Below are positions 22,560-28,996 of a DNA stretch of 28,996 nt, one piece after another. Source of the stretch: Parvularcula sp964484475 (GTDB lineage: Bacteria > Pseudomonadota > Alphaproteobacteria > Caulobacterales > Parvularculaceae); contig CAZAFU010000024.1 in NCBI GenBank assembly GCA_964484475.1, positions 1-28,996 on the forward strand, in the 5' to 3' direction. Made by a program: the position numbers and the translations under genes. The notes beneath the pieces are model-generated. The model saw nothing but the letters and a program-made list of their open reading frames with translations, did not search any database and had not been told where the DNA came from. The number at the start of each line of letters is the position of its first letter. The stretch's first letter is position 1.

Positions 22560-23198
22560 TCACTGCCCGCTCTTGAGATAGCCCGTCAACATGCTGGAGA
22601 GCGCCTGGCATAGCGAGGCGTCGTCAGGGGTGGTTTCCTCGGGAAGCGAGCCGCCCCTGACGAGGACGCGATCGAGAAATGCCGTATTCAGCATGTAATG
22701 GACGACCTTCGCGGCTTGCGTGATGTCCTGAACGACGATCTCGTCATCATAGCGCTTCAGGTAGGCCAGGATGCCGTCGAAGGCCGCGCGGGCGAGGGTC
22801 CGGCCTGCGGGGTGCTCCGTGCCGGACAGGCGGGCATAGGTATGCAGCGCCCGGAGGATATGGGCGTCCTCCATGACCTGCGCGTAGGCGGAGCGAACGG
22901 CAAGATCGATGGCCGCCTGAAGGGTCTCCGGCTCATCTCCGGCCTCGCTCTTCCCGCTCTCGGCCAGCCGCCTCGCGATGGTGCCGAAGCGTTCTTCAAG
23001 CAGCGCGTCGAGAAAGGCGTTCTTGTCGCTGAAGTGACTGTAGACCGAACCCACCGCCACCCCGGCCTCGCCGGCGATATCGACGATCGAAATCCGCTCG
23101 AACTCCCGCTCCTTCAGAAGGCGCTCGAGCGCCCCAAGCAGCTTCGCCCGCGTGCGGACCGCACGAGGCTGCTTGACAATTTTTGAATCTGAATTCAT
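22560..23198 (-). CDS. TetR family transcriptional regulator
   Basis: A 212-aa repressor type. The N-terminal helix-turn-helix is clear: ISIVDIAGEAGVAVGSVYSHF at ~36-56, followed by SDKNAFLDALLEERF. The C-terminal ligand domain (~70-212) is of the fatty-acid/hydrophobic-compound type by general shape only. The ATG at 23198 lies inside a double TGAAT-N4-ATTCA palindrome, which also overlaps the promoter of the divergent CPBP gene, so autorepression and control of that gene are likely. No strong ribosome site is seen. A GTG at 23249 is possible but also lacks one. Confidence 0.92.
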   Translation of the reverse strand: MNSDSKIVKQPRAVRTRAKLLGALERLLKEREFERISIVDIAGEAGVAVGSVYSHFSDKNAFLDALLEERFGTIARRLAESGKSEAGDEPETLQAAIDLAVRSAYAQVMEDAHILRALHTYARLSGTEHPAGRTLARAAFDGILAYLKRYDDEIVVQDITQAAKVVHYMLNTAFLDRVLVRGGSLPEETTPDDASLCQALSSMLTGYLKSGQ

Positions 23199-23203
23199 AT
23201 TCA
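23173..23203 (+). promoter_or_regulatory. Sigma-70-like promoter with embedded TetR-type double operator
   Basis: A perfect TTGACA (23173-23178) is followed 17 bases later by CATATT (23196-23201), pointing at the CPBP gene. Two overlapping palindromes TGAAT-N4-ATTCA lie between and over these boxes: 23184-23197 and 23190-23203. TGAAT...ATTCA is a common form of TetR-family operator. Binding would block the -10 region and cover the tetR start codon. A weaker minus-strand promoter (TGGACA at 23236-23231, AAGAAT at 23213-23208, 17-base spacing) could serve tetR. Confidence 0.7.
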
Positions 23204-23229
23204 CGCCATTCTTGTTCGGGAGGTCTGCC

Positions 23230-23997
23230 TTGTCCAGTCTCGTCGCCACCGCAACCGCTTCGGGCCTCGGCCTTCCGGATATGGTCGTCCTCGCCGGATT
23301 GATGGTCTTCCTGGTCCACGAACTTGTCAGCCTTCCGGCCCTGAACCGAAAGCTGCGCGATACCCCGCCTGGCGGGAAAACGCCGCTTTATCTCGGAGCG
23401 GCCTTCAAGCTCTGGCTGGTCGGCGCCGGCGTGCTGGGAGCCTGGCTGCTCGAAGGCCGCGCGTTCGATCCTCTCGGCTTCGTTCTGCCCGATGAGGGCT
23501 GGCGCGGTGCGTCGGTCTGGATCGCGGGCGGGCTGGTCGCCGGTTTCTTCGCCTACCAGCTTTTCGCGCTTCTCCTGAGCCACCGGGCGCGCCATTCCTA
23601 CCGGGTCCAGTTGGAAAAGGCTGGCGAGGCGTTCCGTTTCATGCCCGACACCGCAGGCGAGCTCAGGGCCTTCAGTTTTCTGGGCCTGACGGCTGGCATC
23701 ACCGAGGAGGTCATCTTCAGGGGCTATCTGATCTGGGTTCTCGGCCAGTTGGTCAGCCTGCCGATCGCAGCGGCCCTCGCCCTCCTCCTCTTCGGCGCCT
23801 TCCATGCCTATCAGGGCATTGGCGGCTTTGTGGCCTCGATCGTGGCGGGCGGTTTGATGACCGGCCTCTTCCTTCTGTCCGGATCGCTCCTGCCTGTCAT
23901 CGTCCTTCACGCCCTCATCGATGTCGTGAACGGCCATGCCAATTTCGTGGCCAAGCGGGACCTCGGGCTCGGTCAGCTGGGTCTCGAGCAGGCCTGA
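23230..23997 (+). CDS. CPBP family intramembrane metalloprotease
   Basis: A 255-aa membrane protein of the CAAX protease/bacteriocin-processing (CPBP) family. The motifs are complete: EEVIFR (Glu159, Glu160, Arg164), FGAFH (His192) and HALID (His227, Asp231). About six to seven hydrophobic segments are visible. Family members cleave or process proteins and peptides inside the membrane. The TTG at 23230 is chosen because GGAGG lies 6 nt upstream and a good promoter sits just before it; an ATG at 23281 is an alternative. The gene is divergent from a TetR regulator and probably induced by its ligand. Substrate unknown. Confidence 0.88.
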   Translation: MSSLVATATASGLGLPDMVVLAGLMVFLVHELVSLPALNRKLRDTPPGGKTPLYLGAAFKLWLVGAGVLGAWLLEGRAFDPLGFVLPDEGWRGASVWIAGGLVAGFFAYQLFALLLSHRARHSYRVQLEKAGEAFRFMPDTAGELRAFSFLGLTAGITEEVIFRGYLIWVLGQLVSLPIAAALALLLFGAFHAYQGIGGFVASIVAGGLMTGLFLLSGSLLPVIVLHALIDVVNGHANFVAKRDLGLGQLGLEQA

Positions 23998-24080
23998 AGC
24001 AGCGCATCGGCGAGATGGAGCTGCCAACGCCCCGGCATCGACTTGACCGGCGCCCCCGCGAGCGATCCTCCGTCATTGGT

Positions 24081-24107
24081 AGCCTCCTTCAACCTGCGGA
24101 GGCTTTT
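24081..24107 (+). terminator. Probable terminator of the CPBP gene
   Basis: AGCCTCC (24081-24087) pairs perfectly with GGAGGCT (24098-24104), with a 10-base loop, followed by TTT, which makes a TTTT run with the last stem base. It lies 84 bases after the CPBP stop and overlaps the last codons of the convergent eda gene. The stem is short, so termination may be partial. Confidence 0.55.
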
Positions 24108-24727
24108 CGTGCCAGCTCCTCGACCCGGTCCCAGGCGCCCTTCGCCACCAGGTCCGCGGGCGCGAGCCACGAGCCGCCGACGCAGAAGACATTGGGAAGC
24201 GCCCGGTAGGAGGAAAGCGTGTCCGGTGTCACGCCGCCGGTCGGGCAGAACGCCAGATGCGGCAGGGGCCCGGCAAGGCCCTTGAGGGCGCGGACACCGC
24301 CAGCCGCCTCGGCCGGGAAGAATTTGAGCCTGCCGAACCCCGCCTCGTCGGCACGCATCGCCTCCGATGCGGTCGCGACGCCGGGCAGGAGCGGGCATTC
24401 ATCCATGTGCTGGCCCGCCGCGGTCGCAAGAAGCGTCGTCAGCCCGGGGCTCACCGCGAACCTCGCCCCCGCATCGATCGACGAGAGGAGGTTGCGCTCG
24501 GAGAGGACCGTCCCCGTACCGACGACCATCTCCGGACGTTCCTTCGCGATCATCCGCACCGCCGGCAGCGCGGCCTTCGTCCGCAGGGTGATCTCGATTG
24601 CGTGGATTCCGCCCGCAAGAAGGGCATCGGCAAGGGGAAGCGCGTCCTCCTCCCGCTCGATCACCACCACCGGCATCACCCCGACCCCGCCGAGCAGGGC
24701 ATCGATCTTTTCGGCCTGGCTGTTCAT
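24089..24727 (-). CDS. eda: KDPG/KHG aldolase (Entner-Doudoroff)
   Basis: Class I aldolase that splits 2-keto-3-deoxy-6-phosphogluconate into pyruvate and glyceraldehyde 3-phosphate. The 212-aa protein shows the catalytic Glu45 in AIEITLRT and the Schiff-base Lys135 in LKFFPAEAAGG, with VGTGTVL, FAVSPG and CPTGGVTPDT as family strands. The start overlaps the pyk stop as ATGA with AGGTGG 7 nt upstream, so it is translated from the pyk message. Other Entner-Doudoroff genes (edd, zwf, pgl) are not in the window. The pairing with pyk joins two pyruvate-yielding steps. Confidence 0.96.
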   Translation of the reverse strand: MNSQAEKIDALLGGVGVMPVVVIEREEDALPLADALLAGGIHAIEITLRTKAALPAVRMIAKERPEMVVGTGTVLSERNLLSSIDAGARFAVSPGLTTLLATAAGQHMDECPLLPGVATASEAMRADEAGFGRLKFFPAEAAGGVRALKGLAGPLPHLAFCPTGGVTPDTLSSYRALPNVFCVGGSWLAPADLVAKGAWDRVEELARKASAG

Positions 24728-26157
24728 GGCGCCCCCACCTTGACGATCTTCAGCGTATTGGTCCCGCCCTTCACCCCCGAAGGAAGCCCGGCAACGAGGA
24801 TCACCCGGGCACCCTCGCCCAGGTCCATCCGCTCACGGGCGATCTGTTCGGCATGGGACGCCAGCTCCTCGAAGCTCTCGTCCCTGTCGATGAGCATCGG
24901 CTCGACCCCCCACAGAAGGGCCATCTGCCTTGCCGATTGCGGGTTCGGAGTGATCCCGAGGATCTGGACCCCCGGCCTGTTGCGGGCGACGAAGCCCGCT
25001 GTGCCGCCGCTCTGCGTCGCCGCCACGATCGCCCGGCAGCGGGCCTGGCCAGCGACCTGCGCGGCGGCGAGCGCGATCACCTCGGCATCGCTCGATGGAA
25101 TCACCTTGTCGGCGGCGGCGGCAATTTCGGCGGGAGCCGATTCGTCCATCGCCACAGCCTTCAGGATACGGTGCATGATGGCGATCGCCGCCTCGGGATG
25201 GCGGCCCACGGCCGTCTCCGCGCTCAGCATCACCGCGTCGGCGCCCAGATAGGCCGCGGCGGCGGTGTCGGAGGCTTCCGCCCTTGTCGGGGTCGGCGCC
25301 TCGATCATGCTCTCGAGCATCTGCGTCGCGACGATCACCGGCTTGCCCTGCCCCCGGGCCGTGCGGATGATCCGCCGCTGCGCGCGGGGCACCTCCTCGA
25401 GGGGCAGCTCGACACCGAGATCCCCCCGCGCCACCATCAGCGCATCCGCCTCGGCCACGATGGCGTCGAGATCGTCCATCGCTCCGGGCTTCTCGATCTT
25501 CGCGATCAGCTTCGCCGGACCCCGCATCAGCGAGCGGACATGGCGAAGGTCTTCCGCACTCTGCACGAAACTCAGGGCCACGTAATCCGTGCCCTGTTCG
25601 AGCGCGAAGGCGAGGTCCTCTTCGTCCTTCGGGGTCAGGGCCCTGAGGGGCAATCTGCGGCCGGGAATGTTGATGCCCTTGTTGTCGCTGAGGCAGCCGG
25701 GCACCTCGCAGAGAAGCACCAGCCGGTCCCCGCCCGCTTCCTCCACCACGAAGCGGAAGGCGCCATCGTTCATCATGACGACGTCGCCCTTCTCGAGAGC
25801 CTCGAAAAGCTCGGGATGCGGCACCGGGATCTGTCCGGCTCCGGCCGTCTCGCCCAGGACCGCTTCGTAACGTTCGTTGTAGGAGAGGGGGAGCTTCCCG
25901 CCATCGAGCTTGCCGACCCTCAGTTTCGGGCCCTGCAGGTCCGAGACGATGGCCACCGGGCGACCGAGTTTCCCGGCGACCTCCCGGACCGTGGCAAAGC
26001 GTTCCGCGTGGTCCTCATGGCTTCCATGGCTGAAATTGAACCTGAAGGCGGAAGCCCCGGACCGGATCATCGCTTCGAGCCGGTGGGGCGCACTCGACGC
26101 GGGGCCGAGGGTGGCGAGAATCTTGGTACGTGCGCGTTGGCTGAAAGCGTCGGGCAT
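24724..26157 (-). CDS. pyk: Pyruvate kinase
   Basis: Last step of glycolysis: phosphoenolpyruvate plus ADP gives pyruvate and ATP. The 477-aa protein has the typical opening RTKILATLGPASS, FRFNFSHGSHEDH, LQGPKLRVG, the active-site LIAKIEKPGA segment, MVARGDLGVELP and PTRAEASDTAAA. The C-terminal allosteric domain is present (GGTAGFVARNRPG). The ATG at 26157 is preferred; a long in-frame extension to 26508 runs across the divergent phoR gene and has no family likeness. A GGAAAA lies ~8 nt upstream. It forms an operon with eda and diverges from phoR over an 82-base gap. Confidence 0.97.
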   Translation of the reverse strand: MPDAFSQRARTKILATLGPASSAPHRLEAMIRSGASAFRFNFSHGSHEDHAERFATVREVAGKLGRPVAIVSDLQGPKLRVGKLDGGKLPLSYNERYEAVLGETAGAGQIPVPHPELFEALEKGDVVMMNDGAFRFVVEEAGGDRLVLLCEVPGCLSDNKGINIPGRRLPLRALTPKDEEDLAFALEQGTDYVALSFVQSAEDLRHVRSLMRGPAKLIAKIEKPGAMDDLDAIVAEADALMVARGDLGVELPLEEVPRAQRRIIRTARGQGKPVIVATQMLESMIEAPTPTRAEASDTAAAAYLGADAVMLSAETAVGRHPEAAIAIMHRILKAVAMDESAPAEIAAAADKVIPSSDAEVIALAAAQVAGQARCRAIVAATQSGGTAGFVARNRPGVQILGITPNPQSARQMALLWGVEPMLIDRDESFEELASHAEQIARERMDLGEGARVILVAGLPSGVKGGTNTLKIVKVGAP

Positions 26158-26239
26158 GGGCGTTTTCCGGCGTCTCGCTGCAAGGGTCCTCTGAGCAGGG
26201 GCTAGCGCTCCCGGCCCCGGCCCGCCTAGAACAATATCG

Positions 26240-27640
26240 ATGGACGTGCGCCGAACCGAAGACATTGTGAAGCCTTCCGCTGCAGGACGCTGGCGGAAAC
26301 GCGACCTCTGGGCGGTCCTCGTGACCGGCTGCGTGATCGCTCTTCCCCTGATCATCACGGTGATCGAGGGGCGGCTGGATGCGATGACCGGCGCGGTGAT
26401 CCTCGCCACCACGCTGTCCCTTGCGATCTTCGTCCGTGCGCTCCAGCGGGCGCGGGCACGCCCCCTCGAGGCGGCGGCCGTCGAAAGCGAGGAGATGCGG
26501 CGCCTCAAGCGCTATGCCGAACTCCTCGACGCGCTGCCCCAGCCCGTCATGCTGCTCGATGCGGACGACAGGGTGGAGCTTGCCAACGCCGCCTGCGTCA
26601 GGATCTTCGGCGACGAGGGCATCGGCGCGCATATCAGCTCGGTTGTCCGCTCGCCAAGCGCCCTCGAAGTCCTCCGTGAGGCCCGCCACGTCCAGGAAGC
26701 CAGGGAGGCGGATTTCTCCCTCGCCGCGCCCCGGGACTATGCGGCCCTTTTCTATGTGGCCCCCCTCGAACGCAAGCAGGGCACGACCGGCGAAATGGTC
26801 ATCATGGTCCGTGACCGGACCGAGCAGAAGAAGCTCGAGCGTATGCGCACCGACTTCATCGCCAATGCGAGCCACGAGCTGAGGACGCCCCTCGCCGCCA
26901 TTCTCGGCTTCATCGAGACCCTGCAGGGCCACGCCAAGGATGACCCGGAGGCGCGGGACCGCTTCCTGCGCATCATGCAGACCCAGACCGAACGGATGCT
27001 GCGCCTGGTCCGGGACCTCGTCAGCCTCTCCGCCCTCGAGCTCAACGAGAGGCGCCTGCCGAGCGAGAAGGTCGACCTGGGCCATGTGGCCGAGACCGTT
27101 ATGGAAATGATGGTGCCCGTGGCAACGGCCAATGAAGGCGTCTTGGTGGACGACATTCCCCGTGGCCAGGACTTCGAGATCACCGGCGACCGGGACCAAC
27201 TGACCCAGGTGATCCAGAACCTCGTCGACAACTCCCTCAAATACGGCAGCGGCTCGAACGACGCGCATTCCCGGGTGCATATCTGCGTCGGCCGCGGGCC
27301 GGCACGGGCGTTCGCCAAGGCCCACCATTCCGGCGACAGCCCCGAGCAGATCGCCGTCAGGGCGGGCTGCAGGACCAATGAACTCGTCTTTCTCCGGGTG
27401 CGGGACGAAGGGCGGGGCATCAGCAGCAACGACCTTCCACGCCTCACCGAACGGTTTTACCGTACCGACGTCGAAAAGAGCCATGCCAAGGGCGGAACGG
27501 GCCTCGGACTTGCGATCGTCAAGCACATCGTCAACCGCCACCAGGGCGGAATTCTTGTGGAATCCCGGGAAGGTGAAGGCGCGGCCTTTACCTGTTACTT
27601 CCCGCCGTTTAAGGCAATCGACCGGGCGAAGGCGGGCTAA
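26240..27640 (+). CDS. phoR: Phosphate regulon sensor histidine kinase PhoR
   Basis: Membrane-bound kinase that phosphorylates PhoB when phosphate is scarce. The 466 aa comprise two membrane helices (~24-41, ~49-66), a short PAS-like region (~95-190), the HisKA box with His212 in ASHELRTPLAAILGFIETLQG split across 210-230, and an ATPase domain with QNLVDNSLKYG (326-336), RDEGRGI (388-394) and GGTGLGLAIVKHI (418-430). An insert of ~40-50 residues, including AHHSGDSPEQ, separates the N box from the G1 box and is longer than usual. PhoU and PhoB follow, which fixes the identity. The ATG has only a weak ribosome site. Confidence 0.95.
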   Translation: MDVRRTEDIVKPSAAGRWRKRDLWAVLVTGCVIALPLIITVIEGRLDAMTGAVILATTLSLAIFVRALQRARARPLEAAAVESEEMRRLKRYAELLDALPQPVMLLDADDRVELANAACVRIFGDEGIGAHISSVVRSPSALEVLREARHVQEAREADFSLAAPRDYAALFYVAPLERKQGTTGEMVIMVRDRTEQKKLERMRTDFIANASHELRTPLAAILGFIETLQGHAKDDPEARDRFLRIMQTQTERMLRLVRDLVSLSALELNERRLPSEKVDLGHVAETVMEMMVPVATANEGVLVDDIPRGQDFEITGDRDQLTQVIQNLVDNSLKYGSGSNDAHSRVHICVGRGPARAFAKAHHSGDSPEQIAVRAGCRTNELVFLRVRDEGRGISSNDLPRLTERFYRTDVEKSHAKGGTGLGLAIVKHIVNRHQGGILVESREGEGAAFTCYFPPFKAIDRAKAG

Positions 27641-27656
27641 GTCCCGCACCAGTCTT

Positions 27657-27709
27657 CAGTTCGTGAATTCGGTTACAAAAAGCACAAAAGTTCACCGAAC
27701 TCCGAACTG
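27657..27709 (+). repeat. Imperfect hairpin between phoR and phoU
   Basis: CAGTTCG (27657-27663) pairs with CGAACTG (27703-27709), and TTCGGT (27668-27673) pairs with ACCGAA (27694-27699). That gives a 13-base-pair stem with a small internal loop (4 against 3 bases) and a 20-base A-rich loop. No T-run follows, so it is not a standard terminator. It may be an RNA processing site or a protein target. Further on, TGTCATA near 27720 resembles one half of a Pho box; its partner half is poor. Confidence 0.5.
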
Positions 27710-27762
27710 TACAAGATTGTGTCATACAAATCAGGCAATCGCGTCGGCCAAGGGAGAAGGCT

Positions 27763-28476
27763 ATGCCTTTCGGCATTCTGAAGCAGCAGGCTGACCGCAT
27801 CGAGAAGCTCGACGTGGCGCTGGCGACCATGGGCGGGCTCGTCGAGCAGCAGCTCGCCGACGCACTGGGCTCGTTCGAGCATCGCGACGCCGCGCTCGCG
27901 CGCACGGTCAGGGCGAACGACGTGGAAACGGACCGCTACGAGCGCCAGATCGAGCAACTGGTCGCGGAGCTCTTCCACGACCGCCGCCGCGGTCCGGCTG
28001 AAATCCGCCGCATGATGGCAGCCGTGCGCATCGCCTCGGAGATGGAGCGCGTGGGTGACCTCTCCAAGAACATCGCGCGGCGCGCCATCGTGATCGCCGA
28101 AAGCGACGACGAGGGCGAGCATTCCAAGCATGCGGGCGTGGTGCGGATGGGGCAGATCTCGCTCCGCCAGTTTTCCGAAGCCCTGGACGCCCTTTTCCGC
28201 CGCAACGCGGAAGCCGCCCGCGCGGTCCGGAATGCCGACGACCAGGTGGATGACATCTACAACTCGGTCTTCTCCGAGCTCCTCGGCCTGATGAACAGGG
28301 TGCCGGGCATCGCTTCCACGGGCACCCACCTGATCTTCGTCGCCAAGAACTTCGAGCGGATCGGCGACCATGCCACCAACATTGCCGAACGGGTGCATTT
28401 CGCTCTGACTGGCGAGGAGCTGCCGCCCGAACGCCTGAAAACCGACGTCACGAGCACGCTCATCGCAGCGGAGTAA
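27763..28476 (+). CDS. phoU: Phosphate signalling protein PhoU
   Basis: Metal-binding helical protein that damps PhoR signalling and phosphate import when phosphate is plentiful. The 237 aa form two three-helix repeats, each with the family ligand motif: repeat 1 has ASEMERVGDLSKNIARRA and repeat 2 has AKNFERIGDHATNIAERV. GAGAAGG lies just before the ATG. The 122-base gap after phoR, with a hairpin, suggests an extra control point. PhoB starts 4 bases after the stop. The usual pstSCAB transport genes do not lie next to it here. Confidence 0.96.
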   Translation: MPFGILKQQADRIEKLDVALATMGGLVEQQLADALGSFEHRDAALARTVRANDVETDRYERQIEQLVAELFHDRRRGPAEIRRMMAAVRIASEMERVGDLSKNIARRAIVIAESDDEGEHSKHAGVVRMGQISLRQFSEALDALFRRNAEAARAVRNADDQVDDIYNSVFSELLGLMNRVPGIASTGTHLIFVAKNFERIGDHATNIAERVHFALTGEELPPERLKTDVTSTLIAAE

Positions 28477-28480
28477 GCCT

Positions 28481-28996
28481 ATGGCCCGCACCACCGTCCT
28501 GGTCGTCGAAGACGACGAATCCCTGCGCACCCTGATGGAGTACAACTTCTCCAAGGAAGACTTTGCCGTCCTCGTGGCAAAGGACGGGGAAGAGGCGATC
28601 TTCAGGATCGAGGAGGACAAGCCGGACATCGTCGTGCTCGACTGGATGCTGCCGAATGTCTCGGGCATCGAGGTCTGCCGCCGGATCCGTCAGAATCCCG
28701 AGACCAAGGGGCTGCCGGTCATCATGCTCACCGCCCGGGCCGAGGAATCCGACAGGGTTCGCGGCCTCGATACCGGCGCGGACGATTACGTCACGAAGCC
28801 CTTCTCTATGGAGGAGCTGGCCGCCCGGATCCGTGCCGTGCTGCGCCGCCTCCGCCCGACCCTGGTTTCCGATCTGGTGACCTGCGGCGACATCGAGATC
28901 GACAGGACCGCCCACCGGGTCCGCCGCCGGGGCGAGGAAGTGCATCTCGGCCCCACCGAGTTCCGCCTCCTCGACCACCTGATGCAGAACCCGGGA
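28481..28996 (+). CDS. phoB: Phosphate regulon response regulator PhoB (truncated by window end)
   Basis: OmpR/PhoB-type regulator; 172 codons are present and the frame is open to the last base. The receiver domain has the acidic pair in VVEDDES, the phosphoacceptor Asp54 in VVLDWMLPN, Thr84 in MLTARAEE and Lys106 in YVTKPFSM. A winged-helix domain begins at about residue 130 (CGDIEIDRTAHRVRR, then LGPTEFRLLDHLM) and is cut off. GGAG lies 7 nt before the ATG. Phosphorylated by PhoR, it would activate Pho-box promoters. The rest of the gene, about 55-60 codons by family length, lies beyond the window. Confidence 0.97.
   Translation, partial: MARTTVLVVEDDESLRTLMEYNFSKEDFAVLVAKDGEEAIFRIEEDKPDIVVLDWMLPNVSGIEVCRRIRQNPETKGLPVIMLTARAEESDRVRGLDTGADDYVTKPFSMEELAARIRAVLRRLRPTLVSDLVTCGDIEIDRTAHRVRRRGEEVHLGPTEFRLLDHLMQNPG

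Noticed and set aside
26015..27649. A 544-residue frame antisense to phoR
   Set aside because: PhoR motifs on the plus strand are complete; the antisense frame has no domain and follows from codon bias.

Overview
The window is a GC-rich chromosomal segment with the gene content of an alphaproteobacterium. Pointers are an HWE-type histidine kinase, the double-length dCTP deaminase, DUF2336 and DUF2125 proteins, cytochrome c maturation genes (ccmF, ccmH), a radA-cvpA-purF run and a phoR-phoU-phoB run. A relative of Caulobacterales, Hyphomonadaceae or Parvularculales would fit, but genus cannot be set from the sequence alone. No insertion sequence, prophage, CRISPR array, tRNA or rRNA operon was seen. 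Most of the window is compact housekeeping DNA.

Layout. 1-664: probable 3' end of 6S RNA, then 5-formyltetrahydrofolate cyclo-ligase. 667-954 (-): small Sel1-like protein. 1168-4581 (+): radA, cvpA, purF. 4556-5656 (-): orphan HWE kinase. 5856-10438 (+): ccmF, ccmH, a YdcF/DUF218 protein, plsC and a DUF2125 protein, mostly with overlapping starts and stops. 10435-12315 (-): hisC and a methyltransferase-like gene. 12390-14075 (+): gloB, a DUF985 cupin and a DUF3429 membrane protein, translationally coupled. 14072-14797 (-): pdeM-like phosphoesterase. 15101-16360 (+): DUF2336 protein. 16357-17421 (-): dCTP deaminase. 17519-19108 (+): apaG, then a secreted two-OB-repeat/EF-hand protein with a strong terminator. 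19163-20284 (-): ttcA and a small membrane protein whose leader can form two competing helices. 20547-21566 (+): trpS. 21610-23198 (-): DUF5694 lipoprotein and a TetR regulator. 23230-23997 (+): CPBP intramembrane protease, divergent from tetR. 24089-26157 (-): pyk-eda operon of lower glycolysis and the Entner-Doudoroff pathway. 26240-28996 (+): phoR, phoU and a truncated phoB.

How the parts work together. The clearest units are phosphate sensing (PhoR kinase, PhoU modulator, PhoB regulator, no pst transporter between them), haem delivery to cytochrome c (CcmF, CcmH), purine entry (PurF with CvpA) and the pyk-eda pair. The parts most worth a second look are regulatory: a double TGAAT-N4-ATTCA operator placed inside the divergent promoter of the TetR/CPBP pair, the bistable leader of the small membrane protein, a long imperfect hairpin between phoR and phoU, and three convergent gene pairs whose two stop codons share one CTAG.
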